Assembly: GCF_026672545.1 (NCBI RefSeq)
Contig: NZ_JAPPRJ010000001.1
Location: 2,419,501 to 2,483,500 of the forward strand
Origin: Rhizobium sp. SL86
GTDB lineage: Bacteria; Pseudomonadota; Alphaproteobacteria; Rhizobiales; Rhizobiaceae
DNA length: 64,000 bases
Direction of reading: 5' to 3'
Made by a program: the position numbers and the translations under genes
Notes under the pieces: generated by a model
Databases searched by the model: none
What the model was told of the DNA's origin: nothing
Seen by the model: only the letters and a program-made list of their open reading frames with translations
Shown: positions 1 through 8,808 of the stretch, in pieces
Numbering within the stretch: the first letter of the stretch is position 1
How the letters are laid out: each line of letters opens with the position of its first letter

Positions 1-370
1 CGCGGAAACCATCGAGAAGTTCTCCCCGAAGCTGATCGTCGGTGCGGGGCAGGCGGCGGATCGTCACACGGCGCTCGAAGTGGGCGAGGCGCGGCCGGAC
101 TACATTTTCTTCGGCAAACTGTCCGGCGACATCAAGCCGGAAGCCCATCCGAAGAACCTGGCGCTCGGCGAATGGTGGGCAGCCCTGGTCGAGATCCCTT
201 GCGTCGTCATGGGCGGCACGGACATTTCATCTGCGCTTGCGGTGGCCGAGACCGGTGCGGAATTCGTCGCGCTGCGCTCCGCCGTCTTCGACGCGCCCGC
301 CGGAGCGGCCGCTGCGGTTGCTGAAATCAATGCGATCTTGGACGAAAAAGCGCCACGGTTTGGCGCTTGA
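1..370 (+). CDS. thiE: Thiamine-phosphate synthase-like protein, 3' part only
   Basis: The reading frame is already open at base 2 and runs to TGA at 368-370, so only the C-terminal ~122 residues are present. The family joins the thiazole and pyrimidine moieties of thiamine in a TIM barrel. The visible piece carries late-barrel features: a VGAGQAA stretch, DYIFFGKLSG, a VVMGGTD segment typical of the phosphate-binding loop, and FVALRSAVFD near the end. Rhizobial genomes often carry such a divergent ThiE-like gene ahead of a Sel1-repeat gene, as here. The substrate cannot be fixed from a fragment. The next gene begins about 8 bases downstream, suggesting co-transcription. Confidence 0.7.
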   Translation, partial: AETIEKFSPKLIVGAGQAADRHTALEVGEARPDYIFFGKLSGDIKPEAHPKNLALGEWWAALVEIPCVVMGGTDISSALAVAETGAEFVALRSAVFDAPAGAAAAVAEINAILDEKAPRFGA

Positions 371-378
371 AGGGTTCC

Positions 379-1497
379 ATGTTTCGAAACGCCCGCCTGA
401 TCCTCATGAGTGCCGTGGCTGCCGCGCCGGCGGCAATGCTGCTGTTGCCTGCCGTTCCGGCCTTCGCGCAAGGCTCGCAGAAGGCGGTGACCCGACCACT
501 CGAGGGCAATGGCGAAACGCTCCAGCGTGAGGGCGAGACGTCTGCCGACCCGTCCTCGCAGCAGAAGGGGGACCGGTCTGGCGAGCAGCCATCGAGCGGC
601 ATCACGCTTCTGGAGCGGATGGGGACGTCGCTTCCGCCTCTGCCGCCGGAAAAGCCGTATCATGGGCCCGTCGACGAGGCTTACGGCGCCTATCAGCGCG
701 GGCTCTACGTCACGGCGCTCGCCAAGGCTCTGCCACGGGCGGAAGCCGGCGATGCGGTTGCCCAGACGCTGGTCGCCGAGATGATGATGCGCGGGCAGGG
801 CATTGCCCACGATGCGAAGGGAGCCGCCTTCTGGTATGGCCAGGCCGCCGAACGCGGCGATCCGGCCGCCATGTTCCAGTATGCGCTGATCCTGATGCAG
901 GGCCGGTATGTGACCCGCGACAAGGCGAAGGCGGACGAATACATGCGCCGCGCCGCGGAAGCCGGCAATGCCTCCGCGCAGTTCAACTGGGCGCAGATCC
1001 TGGTGGCGGACAATCCAGGCGAAAAGGGCCTGAAGCTCGCTCTGCCCTTTTATGAGAAGTCCGCCGAGCAGGGCATTTCCGACGCGCAATATGCGGTGGC
1101 GCAGCTTTATCTCGCGATCCACGACCTGCCGACGGACAAGAAGGCGAAGGCGCGCGAATGGCTGGAGCGGGCGGCCAAGGCCGGTTACGACACCGCACAG
1201 CTCGACATGGGGCTCTGGTATGTCAACGGTGTCGGCGGCGAGCGCGACTACGACAAGGGCTTCGAATGGATGCGCATTGCGGCGTTGCGCGGCAATGTGG
1301 TTGCGCAGAACAAACTTGCCCATCTCTACATCAATGCGCTCGGAACCCGGCCGAACCCGGTCGAGGCGGCCAAATGGTATGTGCTGTCCCGCCGTGCCGG
1401 CCTGCCGGATCCAGCATTGGAAGATTTCTATCTCGGCATCGAGGAAGACCAGCAGAAGCAGGCGATCGAGGCCGCCAACCGGTTTCGTCGCAGCTGA
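379..1497 (+). CDS. Exported Sel1-repeat (tetratricopeptide-like) protein
   Basis: A 372-residue protein. I chose ATG 379 because it gives a clean signal peptide (MFRNAR, a hydrophobic Ala/Leu core, then AFAQ). An in-frame TTG at 367 overlaps the thiE stop and would only add four residues. After a low-complexity segment to about residue 100 come tandem Sel1 repeats with the usual A-x-x-G-x-A/D-x-A-Q spacing, such as AEAGDAVAQTLVAEM, AAERGDPAAMFQYALI, AAEAGNASAQFNWAQI and SAEQGISDAQYAVAQL. Sel1 proteins are scaffolds for protein contacts; in rhizobia they occur in exopolysaccharide and envelope regulation. The partner is unknown. It is probably periplasmic. Confidence 0.8.
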   Translation: MFRNARLILMSAVAAAPAAMLLLPAVPAFAQGSQKAVTRPLEGNGETLQREGETSADPSSQQKGDRSGEQPSSGITLLERMGTSLPPLPPEKPYHGPVDEAYGAYQRGLYVTALAKALPRAEAGDAVAQTLVAEMMMRGQGIAHDAKGAAFWYGQAAERGDPAAMFQYALILMQGRYVTRDKAKADEYMRRAAEAGNASAQFNWAQILVADNPGEKGLKLALPFYEKSAEQGISDAQYAVAQLYLAIHDLPTDKKAKAREWLERAAKAGYDTAQLDMGLWYVNGVGGERDYDKGFEWMRIAALRGNVVAQNKLAHLYINALGTRPNPVEAAKWYVLSRRAGLPDPALEDFYLGIEEDQQKQAIEAANRFRRS

Positions 1498-1643
1498 TCA
1501 CCTGTCACAGACACGCTCGTTTTGGCCTGCGACTTGAATTGTCGCCGGTTTTGTGATTGTGAACGCGGCTATTCTGAAAAGACTGACACACAAAGGTCCC
1601 CGATGATGAGGGACGCCCGCCTTTTATCCCAAGGATCCCCGCA

Positions 1644-2444
1644 ATGGCTCGTTCTGCCCTTCTCAACGTCATGGTTCAGGCTGCGCTGAAAGCCGGCAAG
1701 TCTCTCTCGCGCGATTTCGGCGAGGTGCAGAACCTGCAGGTTTCGGTGAAGGGGCCGAGCGACTTCGTGTCCCAGGCCGACCTGAAGGCCGAGAAGATCG
1801 TGCATGACGAGCTGATGAAGGCCCGTCCGACCTACGGTTTCCTCGGCGAAGAAGGCGGCGAGGAGAAGGGCACCGACGGTTCGCACCGCTGGATCGTCGA
1901 TCCGCTCGACGGCACGACCAACTTCCTGCACGGCATTCCGCAATTCGCCGTCTCGATCGCGCTCGAGCGCAATGGTGAAATCGTCGCCGGCGTCATCTTC
2001 AATCCGGCGACCGACGAACTCTTCACGGCTGAAAAGGGTGGCGGTGCCTTCCTCAACGACCGTCGCCTGCGCGTGGCCGCACGCCGTGTTCTTTCCGACT
2101 GTGTCATCGGCTGCGGGGCCCCGCATCTCGGTCGTGGCAACCACGGCAAGTTCCTGGTGGAACTGCGCCATGTGATGGGTGAAGTGGCGGGCGTGCGCCG
2201 CTTCGGTGCCGCAGCACTCGATCTCGCCTATGTGGCCGCCGGTCGCATCGACGGGTTCTGGGAAACCGACCTTTCGGCCTGGGACATGGCGGCCGGCCTG
2301 ATCCTGATCCGCGAAGCAGGCGGTTTTGCCAGCGACATGAAGGGCTCGAACGATATCTTCGACCACGGCAGCGTCGTGGCTGGCAACGAGCTGATCCACA
2401 AGCAGCTCCTCGAGGTCATCAACCGCCCGATCCCGACGGCCTGA
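1644..2444 (+). CDS. suhB: Inositol monophosphatase family phosphatase (SuhB type)
   Basis: A 266-residue cytosolic Mg2+-dependent phosphatase, a normal length for the family. The metal and phosphate site is intact: GEE at about residues 68-70, DPLDGT at 86-91 (with TTNFLHG following) and a WDMAAG motif near the C-terminus. Members hydrolyse inositol-1-phosphate and related sugar phosphates; SuhB also affects rRNA transcription in enterobacteria, which cannot be assumed here. The gene stands alone between a Sel1 gene and a stator-like pair. I looked for the suhB/mmgR small RNA known near this gene in rhizobia and did not recognise it. Confidence 0.9.
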   Translation: MARSALLNVMVQAALKAGKSLSRDFGEVQNLQVSVKGPSDFVSQADLKAEKIVHDELMKARPTYGFLGEEGGEEKGTDGSHRWIVDPLDGTTNFLHGIPQFAVSIALERNGEIVAGVIFNPATDELFTAEKGGGAFLNDRRLRVAARRVLSDCVIGCGAPHLGRGNHGKFLVELRHVMGEVAGVRRFGAAALDLAYVAAGRIDGFWETDLSAWDMAAGLILIREAGGFASDMKGSNDIFDHGSVVAGNELIHKQLLEVINRPIPTA

Positions 2445-2475
2445 GCCCATTCCCTCCGGTTGTCCTGTGTACGCT

Positions 2476-2498
2476 TCGGAAATCTTGCCCGTTTCCGA
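2476..2498 (+). terminator. Weak hairpin downstream of suhB
   Basis: TCGGAAA (2476-2482) pairs perfectly with TTTCCGA (2492-2498) across a 9-base loop, about 30 bases after the suhB stop. No uridine tract follows directly, so termination is only a possibility. Confidence 0.3.
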
Positions 2499-2571
2499 GC
2501 CGGCGTCACTTCAATTCGTCTCATTTTTGCACTAGCCTCCGGCCACTTGTGGTACGGAGGTTGTGTGCGTC

Positions 2572-3612
2572 ATGGTGAATGATACCCTCGGGGATGTGAA
2601 CGGTTCCGAATTGGCACCCCGCAATCAAGGGTACAAGCTTTCGAATCCAGTGCCGTTTCTCTGGACCATGGTGGTCTTCCTGATCATCGTCGGTTTCATC
2701 GCGGCGATCCTCTACCGTCAGGCCCACACGGCCTTCATGACGAATCCGGGCCTGAACGGCCTCATTCTCGGCGTTCTGGCGATCGGCATCATCCTGATCT
2801 TCACGCAGGTGATCAGCCTCATTCCGGAGGTGCGCTGGTTCAACTCGTTCCGCGCCGCTGGCAGTGCCGACCGCGTCGGACGGGATCCGAAACTGCTGGC
2901 CCCGATGCGCGCGCTGATTGGCCGCAGCCAGCGGGTGGCGCTCTCCGCGCCGCTTCTGCGCTCGATTCTCGATTCGATCGGCACGCGGCTCGATGAAAGC
3001 CGCGACATTTCCCGTTATCTCATCGGCCTTCTCGTCTTTCTCGGCCTGCTCGGCACCTTCTGGGGCCTGATCGGCACGATCGGCTCGATCAGCGAGGTGA
3101 TCCAGGGGCTCGATCCGAATTCCGGCAATGGCAATGACGTGCTGACGGCGCTGAAAAGCGGCCTTACCGCGCCGCTTGCCGGCATGGGCACGGCTTTTTC
3201 CTCCTCGCTTCTCGGCCTGTCCGGCTCGCTGATCCTCGGTTTCCTCGACCTGCAGGCCGGCCGCGCGCAGAACCGTTTCTATACGGAGCTGGAAAACTGG
3301 CTGTCTTCGGTGACGGAAGTTGATGGCGGCGAGGCGGTGGTCAATCCGGCCGCCGGCAATGTCTCCGACGAGATGCGCCGGATCGTCGAACAACTGCGTA
3401 AACTGGTAACCGCCCAGACGAAGGCGGAGGCCGGGCAGACGGAAAAATCGCTGACCGCGCTCAGCAATCTGGCGGAAGGCATCCAGGGACTCGTCAAGAA
3501 CATGCGCAACGAGCAGCAGATGCTGCGCGACTGGATCGAGGCCCAGCAGGAGGAATCCAAGGCCATGCGCCGCACGCTCGACCGCCTCTCCGACAAGATC
3601 GGGGGGAAGTGA
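2572..3612 (+). CDS. MotA/TolQ/ExbB-type proton-channel protein, four membrane helices
   Basis: A 346-residue protein from ATG 2572, which has GGAGG (2556-2560) at a suitable distance; GTG 2563 is too close to it. Four hydrophobic segments are visible: PFLWTMVVFLIIVGF, LILGVLAIGIILIF, YLIGLLVFLGLLGTFWGLIG and a Gly/Ser-rich GMGTAFSSSLLGLSGSLILG. The last two resemble the MotA/TolQ channel helices. The C-terminal ~90 residues form a charged coiled coil with Gln- and Glu-rich heptads. The partner gene begins 3 bases after the stop and encodes a MotB-like protein. The pair is therefore a predicted ion-driven inner-membrane stator that is not part of a flagellar or tol locus. Its driven partner is unknown. 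Confidence 0.85.
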   Translation: MVNDTLGDVNGSELAPRNQGYKLSNPVPFLWTMVVFLIIVGFIAAILYRQAHTAFMTNPGLNGLILGVLAIGIILIFTQVISLIPEVRWFNSFRAAGSADRVGRDPKLLAPMRALIGRSQRVALSAPLLRSILDSIGTRLDESRDISRYLIGLLVFLGLLGTFWGLIGTIGSISEVIQGLDPNSGNGNDVLTALKSGLTAPLAGMGTAFSSSLLGLSGSLILGFLDLQAGRAQNRFYTELENWLSSVTEVDGGEAVVNPAAGNVSDEMRRIVEQLRKLVTAQTKAEAGQTEKSLTALSNLAEGIQGLVKNMRNEQQMLRDWIEAQQEESKAMRRTLDRLSDKIGGK

Positions 3613-3615
3613 GCG

Positions 3616-4647
3616 ATGGCGCTTGCGCGAAATCGCCGCCGCGAGCGCGGGGTGGATTATTGGCCGGGTTTCGTCGACGCCCTGTCGACGCTGTTGCTCG
3701 CCATCATGTTCCTGCTCACCGTCTTCGTGCTGGCGCAGTTCATCCTGGGCCGGGAAATCACGGGGCGCGACGAGGTGCTGAACCGGCTCAACAGTCAGAT
3801 CGCCGAGCTGACGGAGCTTCTGGCGCTGGAAAAGAGCGGCAAGCAGGATGTCGAGGATTCGCTTGCCAACCTGCAGGCCTCGCTTGCGCAATCCGAAAGC
3901 GAGCGGTCGCGGCTGCAGGCACTGCTGGAGCGTGGCGCAGGCTCAAGCGAGGCTGCGAATGCGCAGATCGTCGACCTGACGCAGAAATTGTCGGAAGAAC
4001 AGGCGGTCAGCGCCCGCGCCATGAGCCAGGTGGAGCTGCTGAACCAGCAGATCGCCGCTCTGCGCGCACAGATCGCCGCCGTCGAACAGGCGTTGCAGGC
4101 CTCCGAGGCACGCGACCAGTCCTCCCAGGCGAAGATCGCCGATCTTGGGCGCCGCCTCAACGTGGCGCTCGCCCAGCGGGTGCAGGAACTCAACCGCTAC
4201 CGGTCCGATTTCTTCGGTCGCCTGCGCGAAATCCTGTCGGATCGCGAAAACATCCGCATCGTCGGTGACCGTTTCGTCTTCCAGTCGGAAGTGTTGTTCC
4301 CGGTGGGCGGCGCTGACCTCGACGATGCCGGACGGGCCGAGATGGACAAACTTGCCCAGGCGATCATCGAGCTGGCGCAGGAAATCCCCGCGGAAATCAA
4401 CTGGGTGCTGCGCGTCGACGGCCACACGGACAATTCGCCGCTCTCCGGCACCGGGCGTTACCGCGACAACTGGGAGCTCTCCTCCGCACGCGCCACGTCG
4501 GTCGTCAAATATCTGATCAGCAAGGGCGTTCCGGCCAATCGCCTGGTGGCCGCCGGCTTTGGCGAATATCAGCCGATCGCGTCCGGCGACACGCCCGAGG
4601 TACGCTCGCAGAACCGGCGCATCGAACTCAAGCTGACCGAGCGCTGA
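3616..4647 (+). CDS. MotB-like protein with OmpA peptidoglycan-binding domain
   Basis: A 343-residue protein encoded directly after the channel subunit. A short basic N-terminus is followed by a single membrane helix (about residues 22-45). The helix is preceded by FVDALST, whose Asp21 sits where MotB/TolR proteins carry the proton-accepting aspartate. Residues ~50-195 are a long coiled coil (repeated NSQIAEL, ASLAQSESERSRL, LNQQIAALRAQIA). The C-terminal third is an OmpA/MotB domain with VDGHTDNSPL, NWELSSARATSVV and AAGFGEYQP. It is predicted to anchor the stator to peptidoglycan. The long coil separates it from TolR and makes it resemble gliding-motor or ZorB-like stators more than flagellar MotB. 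Confidence 0.85.
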   Translation: MALARNRRRERGVDYWPGFVDALSTLLLAIMFLLTVFVLAQFILGREITGRDEVLNRLNSQIAELTELLALEKSGKQDVEDSLANLQASLAQSESERSRLQALLERGAGSSEAANAQIVDLTQKLSEEQAVSARAMSQVELLNQQIAALRAQIAAVEQALQASEARDQSSQAKIADLGRRLNVALAQRVQELNRYRSDFFGRLREILSDRENIRIVGDRFVFQSEVLFPVGGADLDDAGRAEMDKLAQAIIELAQEIPAEINWVLRVDGHTDNSPLSGTGRYRDNWELSSARATSVVKYLISKGVPANRLVAAGFGEYQPIASGDTPEVRSQNRRIELKLTER

Positions 4648-4755
4648 TTGGCAATATGCCAAGGCACTTCTGCATCGGCCGCCTGTGCTACCGGCATTTC
4701 CTTGTCGTTTGCGCACGAGATCGTGGCTGGCGGAAATCCACGGCTTGCTCCTGAC

Positions 4756-4769
4756 TTACGTTTGCGTAA
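4756..4769. promoter_or_regulatory. Inverted repeat TTACG-TTTG-CGTAA, possible operator
   Basis: Perfect 5-base arms around 4 bases lie 33 bases upstream of the flavoprotein start. The arrangement resembles MerR/TetR-type operators controlling acyl-CoA or steroid-like catabolism genes. The regulator is not in this window. Confidence 0.35.
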
Positions 4770-4801
4770 AAGTAAGAGCAGAGACGTTCTGGGAGGGGCG
4801 C

Positions 4802-6442
4802 ATGGACGAATTCGATGTCATCGTCGTCGGCGGTGGTCTGGCGGGGCTGGTTGCGGCAACAGAAGCCTGTGATCGCGGCAGGAAGGTTTGCCTTGTCGAC
4901 CAGGAAGGAACGCAAAACCTTGGCGGCCAGGCGTTTTGGTCGCTGGGCGGCCTGTTTCTCATCGACAGTCCCGAACAGCGGCGCATGCGTATCCGCGACA
5001 GCCTCGATCTTGCCCGCCAGGACTGGCTGGGTTCGGCCGCCTTCGACCGCCCTGAGGATCACTGGCCGCGGTTATGGGCGGAGGCCTACCTGAATTTCGC
5101 TGCCGGCGAAAAACGCGCCTGGCTGCACCGGATGGGCATGCGCTGGTTTCCGGTGGTCGGCTGGGCGGAACGCGGCGGCGGTTCGGCGGATGGTCACGGC
5201 AATTCCGTGCCGCGCTTCCATGTGACCTGGGGCACAGGCCCCGGCGTGCTGGCGCCCTTTGTTGCCCGTGCCGAAGAGGCGGCGAGGGCAGGGCGCCTGA
5301 CGCTGCGCTTTCGCCACCAGGTGGACCGGTTGCTGCAGGAGAACGGGCGGGTGATCGGGGTTTCGGGCAGCCGGCTCTCAGAGGATCCGGTGCTGCGCGG
5401 TCAAAAGAGCACGCGCGATGTCATCGCCGAATTCGAGATGCGCGGCTCGGCGGTGATCGTCGCGTCGGGCGGCATTGGCGGCAATCTGGATCTGGTGCGG
5501 CGCAACTGGCCGCAGGAGCGGCTGGGCACGCCGCCGGCGGACATGGTCTGCGGTGTGCCGGCGCATGTCGATGGCCGGATGATCGGAATTTCGGAAGCGG
5601 CGGGCGCATCGATCATCAACCGCGACCGCATGTGGCACTACACGGAAGGCCTGAAGAACTGGGACCCGATCTGGCCGAACCACGGTATCCGCATCCTGCC
5701 CGGGCCGTCCTCCTTCTGGTGCGATGCCGACGGCAACCGGCTGCCGTCACCCGCCATGCCGGGCTTCGATACGCTTTCGACGCTGAAGATCCTGCGCGAG
5801 CGCAAGTCCGACTACAGCTGGTTCATTCTGACCAAGGCGATCATCAAGAAGGAATTTGCGCTCTCCGGTTCCGAACAGAACCCGGACCTGACGGGCAAGG
5901 ACATCCCGCTTCTGCTGAAACGGCTGGGGCGCAACCCGCCGGGCCCGGTGCAGGCCTTCATGGACAAGGGCGAGGATTTTGCCGTTCGCGATACGCTGGA
6001 GGATCTCGTTCAGGCGATGAATGCAATCAGCGGCGAGAACCGGCTGGACGCCCGCCATATCCGCGCCCAGGTGGAGGCGCGCGACCGGCAGATCGACAAC
6101 CCGTTCGCCAAGGATCAGCAGGTGACGGCGATCCGCGGCGCCCGCGCTTATCTTGGCGACAAACTGATGCGCACCGCCAAACCGCACCGGCTGCTCGATC
6201 CGAAGGCCGGGCCGCTGATCGGGGTTCGCCTGCATATCCTGACGCGCAAGACGCTGGGCGGCATCCACACGGATCTTTCGGCGCGGGTGCTGGATGCCGG
6301 TGGAGAGCCGGTGCCGGGGCTTTATGCGGTGGGCGAGGCGGCCGGGTTCGGCGGCGGCGGCATGCATGGTTACAGCGCGCTGGAAGGCACTTTCCTCGGC
6401 GGTTGCCTGTTTTCCGGTCGGGTGGCCGGGCGCAGCGTGTGA
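4802..6442 (+). CDS. FAD-binding dehydrogenase (fumarate-reductase/ketosteroid-dehydrogenase fold)
   Basis: A 546-residue flavoprotein. ATG 4802 follows a GGGAGGGG ribosome site; the frame is open upstream but that part is not protein-like. The N-terminus has a dinucleotide-binding fingerprint, DVIVVGGGLAGLVAA, followed by an acidic residue ending the second strand (VCLVDQE). The C-terminus has the second FAD motif, LYAVGEAAGFGGGGMHGYSA, and GGIHTDLSARVL, typical of FAD_binding_2 enzymes. These catalyse 1,2-dehydrogenation or reduction of ketosteroids, fumarate and similar substrates. The substrate here is unknown. No signal peptide is visible, so it is probably cytosolic. An inverted repeat just upstream suggests its own regulator. 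Confidence 0.85.
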   Translation: MDEFDVIVVGGGLAGLVAATEACDRGRKVCLVDQEGTQNLGGQAFWSLGGLFLIDSPEQRRMRIRDSLDLARQDWLGSAAFDRPEDHWPRLWAEAYLNFAAGEKRAWLHRMGMRWFPVVGWAERGGGSADGHGNSVPRFHVTWGTGPGVLAPFVARAEEAARAGRLTLRFRHQVDRLLQENGRVIGVSGSRLSEDPVLRGQKSTRDVIAEFEMRGSAVIVASGGIGGNLDLVRRNWPQERLGTPPADMVCGVPAHVDGRMIGISEAAGASIINRDRMWHYTEGLKNWDPIWPNHGIRILPGPSSFWCDADGNRLPSPAMPGFDTLSTLKILRERKSDYSWFILTKAIIKKEFALSGSEQNPDLTGKDIPLLLKRLGRNPPGPVQAFMDKGEDFAVRDTLEDLVQAMNAISGENRLDARHIRAQVEARDRQIDNPFAKDQQVTAIRGARAYLGDKLMRTAKPHRLLDPKAGPLIGVRLHILTRKTLGGIHTDLSARVLDAGGEPVPGLYAVGEAAGFGGGGMHGYSALEGTFLGGCLFSGRVAGRSV

Positions 6443-6460
6443 CCCCGCTTTGGCCGCGCT

Positions 6461-8260
6461 TTACTGCGCGGCCATGAATCCTTGCGCGCCGGCATCGAAT
6501 TGCAGCCTTGCGAGGCTGGCATAAAGCCCGTTCTGCGCCACCAGTTGCTGGTGCGTGCCTTCCTCGACGATACGGCCATCGTCCATCACCAGAATGCGGT
6601 CCGCCTTCAGCACGGTGGCGAGGCGGTGGGCGATTACGATCGTCGTGCGGTCGCGCATCAGCCCGTCGAGCGCCTTTTGCACCAGTGTTTCGCTTTCGGC
6701 ATCGAGCGCCGAGGTCGCCTCGTCGAGCAGCAGCACGGGCGCGTTCTTCAGGATGGCGCGGGCAATCGCGATGCGCTGACGCTGGCCGCCGGAGAGCGTC
6801 ACGCCCCGTTCGCCGGCGAGCGTGTCATACCCCTTGTCGAGGCGGGAGATGAACTCGTCCGCCTGCGCCGCAATCGCTGCCTGACGCACGGCCTCGCGGC
6901 TGGCGTCCGGCAGGCCGAAGGCGATGTTGTCGTGGATCGAGGCGGCAAAGATCGTCACGTCCTGCGGCACGATGGCCAAGCGGCTGCGCAGATCATGAAG
7001 CCGGGCGTCGCGCAGATCGACGCCATCGAGCCGCACGGCTCCGGCGGTCGGATCGTAGAAGCGCATCAGCAGCGACAGGATCGTGCTTTTTCCCGCACCG
7101 GAGGGGCCGACAATCGCGACCGTCTCGGCGGAGCGCACCGTAAACGACAGGTCGTGCAGGGTGACGGCGCTCACCCGTGACGGATAGGAGAAGGAGACGT
7201 TGTCGAAAGCCACTTCGCCGCGGGCAGGCACAGGCAGCGCGACCGGCTGTTCCGGATCGCGGATCGCCGGTACTTCGCGCAACAGTTCCGTCAGCCGTTC
7301 GGCAGCGCCGCCGGCCTGCGAGAGTTCCCCCCAGACTTCCGAGAGCTGGCCGAGCGAGCTTGCGGCAATCACCGAATAGAGCACGAACTGGCTGAGCGTT
7401 CCCGCCGTCATGGTGCCGGCGAGCACGCTCTGCGCGCCGTACCACAGGACGCCGACAATGCTGCCGAACACCATCAGGATGGCAAAACCGGTCAGAAAAG
7501 CGCGTGAACGGATGGCGGAGCGGGCGGCATCGTAAGCGGCCTCCACGGTCCGGCCATAACGTTCGCCGGCAGCCTTTTCCGCGCCGAAGGCCTGTACCGT
7601 GCGGGAGGCGGCAACGGTTTCCGAGGCAAAGGCGGAAGTTGCGGCAAGCGTGTCCTGCGCGGCGCGAGCTCTGCCCCGCACGGAACGGCCGAAGCCCACC
7701 AGCGGGAAGACGATCAGCGGAATGGCGGCGAGCACCAGGCCCGAGAGTTTTGCGCTCGTCAGGATCATCATGATCATGGCGCCGAGACAGAGGATGACAT
7801 TGCGCAGCGCCTGCGAGGCGGCGGAGCCGAAGGCGGACTTGATCTGCGTCGTATCCGCCGTCAGCCGCGAGACGATCTCGCCCGACTGGTTGACGTCGAA
7901 GAAGGCGGGCGACAGCGCGGTGACGCTGTTGAACACCTCGCGCCGCAGATCCGCCACCACCCGTTCGCCGATGGTGATGACATAATAATAACGCAGCGCG
8001 CTGGAGAGAGCGAGCACCGCGGCGAGCGCCATCAGCATGGCAAAATAGCTGTTGATGAAGGCGCCGTCGGCGGCCACAAACCCGTGGTCGATCATGCGGC
8101 GCACGGCCAGCGGCAGGGCAAGCGTCGTTGCTGCGGCAAAGACCAGGAAACAGGCGGCCGCCAGCACCAGCGACCGGTAGCGCAGAACATAAGGCACAAG
8201 GCGCAGCAGCGGCTGCGGTGTGCGGCGGGTCTTGTCGGATCTGTTCTGGTTATCGCTCAC
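6461..8260 (-). CDS. ABC transporter, fused membrane and ATPase domains (exporter type)
   Basis: A 599-residue half-transporter of the MsbA/LmrA class. About 320 residues with six predicted membrane helices (for example SLVLAAACFLVFAAATTLAL and YFAMLMALAAVLALSSAL) precede a complete nucleotide-binding domain. That domain has Walker A GPSGAGKST, the signature LSGGQRQRIAIARAIL, Walker B VLLLDEATSALD and the switch histidine in IVIAHRL. It presumably homodimerises and exports a lipid or hydrophobic compound; the substrate cannot be told. It is convergent with the flavoprotein gene (19 bases apart) and divergent from rpmE. Confidence 0.9.
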   Translation of the reverse strand: MSDNQNRSDKTRRTPQPLLRLVPYVLRYRSLVLAAACFLVFAAATTLALPLAVRRMIDHGFVAADGAFINSYFAMLMALAAVLALSSALRYYYVITIGERVVADLRREVFNSVTALSPAFFDVNQSGEIVSRLTADTTQIKSAFGSAASQALRNVILCLGAMIMMILTSAKLSGLVLAAIPLIVFPLVGFGRSVRGRARAAQDTLAATSAFASETVAASRTVQAFGAEKAAGERYGRTVEAAYDAARSAIRSRAFLTGFAILMVFGSIVGVLWYGAQSVLAGTMTAGTLSQFVLYSVIAASSLGQLSEVWGELSQAGGAAERLTELLREVPAIRDPEQPVALPVPARGEVAFDNVSFSYPSRVSAVTLHDLSFTVRSAETVAIVGPSGAGKSTILSLLMRFYDPTAGAVRLDGVDLRDARLHDLRSRLAIVPQDVTIFAASIHDNIAFGLPDASREAVRQAAIAAQADEFISRLDKGYDTLAGERGVTLSGGQRQRIAIARAILKNAPVLLLDEATSALDAESETLVQKALDGLMRDRTTIVIAHRLATVLKADRILVMDDGRIVEEGTHQQLVAQNGLYASLARLQFDAGAQGFMAAQ

Positions 8261-8446
8261 GCTGGCCCCGTTTTTTGCCCCGGCAACAGTCGGGTGCGGG
8301 TACTTGTGCTTTGGGAGACCTTCCTGTATAGGCTCCGCATTAAATTGGGAAGCCGTCGCCGGTTCCGGTGTGCGGCTTCATTTACGAACTAGGGGCCTCC
8401 GCTGCAATTGCGACAAATGGACCCCGCACAGCAGGAACAGAGTGTC

Positions 8447-8668
8447 ATGAAGGCCAACATTCATCCCGACTACCACAAGATCAAGGTCGTCATGACCGAC
8501 GGCACCGAATACGAGACCTATTCCACCTGGGGCTCGGAAGGCGCGGTCATGAACCTCGAAATCGATTCCAAGTCGCACCCGGCTTGGACCGGCGGCAACC
8601 AGCAGCTGATGGACCGCGGTGGCCGCGTGTCCAAGTTCAACAAGCGTTTCGGCGGCCTCGGCCTCTAA
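8447..8668 (+). CDS. rpmE: 50S ribosomal protein L31
   Basis: A 73-residue protein. It starts at ATG 8447 ([10 protein letters not shown]), the conserved L31 N-terminus; an upstream in-frame ATG at 8408 has no support. The core [16 protein letters not shown] and the C-terminal [12 protein letters not shown] are characteristic. There are no cysteines, so this is the zinc-free form, normal for this group. L31 bridges the ribosomal subunits. A strong terminator follows. Confidence 0.95.
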   Translation: MKANIHPDYHKIKVVMTDGTEYETYSTWGSEGAVMNLEIDSKSHPAWTGGNQQLMDRGGRVSKFNKRFGGLGL

Positions 8669-8726
8669 TCGATCCGCTTCGTTGCCCGGGGCTTGCGCCC
8701 GGCGACCTTGTCGTATCCTATCGCGA

Positions 8727-8750
8727 CCGTCCGAAGCCTGCTTCGGGCGG
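8727..8750 (+). terminator. Rho-independent terminator of rpmE
   Basis: A 10-bp stem, CCGTCCGAAG (8727-8736) with CTTCGGGCGG (8741-8750), one G-T pair, loop CCTG, then TTTTTCG. Confidence 0.85.
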
Positions 8751-8808
8751 TTTTTCGTTTCGGGCCGGTTTTCCCGTGCCTCAGTCTGCCGTCTTGCCAA
8801 GGTTTGCC

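Noticed and set aside
1498-1643. suhB/mmgR small RNA next to the suhB gene
   Set aside because: I could not recognise its conserved sequence or a terminator-like end in either flank of suhB.
2572-4647. Zorya-type phage defence (ZorAB)
   Set aside because: The stator proteins are much shorter than typical ZorA and there are no ZorC, ZorD or ZorE genes nearby. Kept only as an orphan stator.
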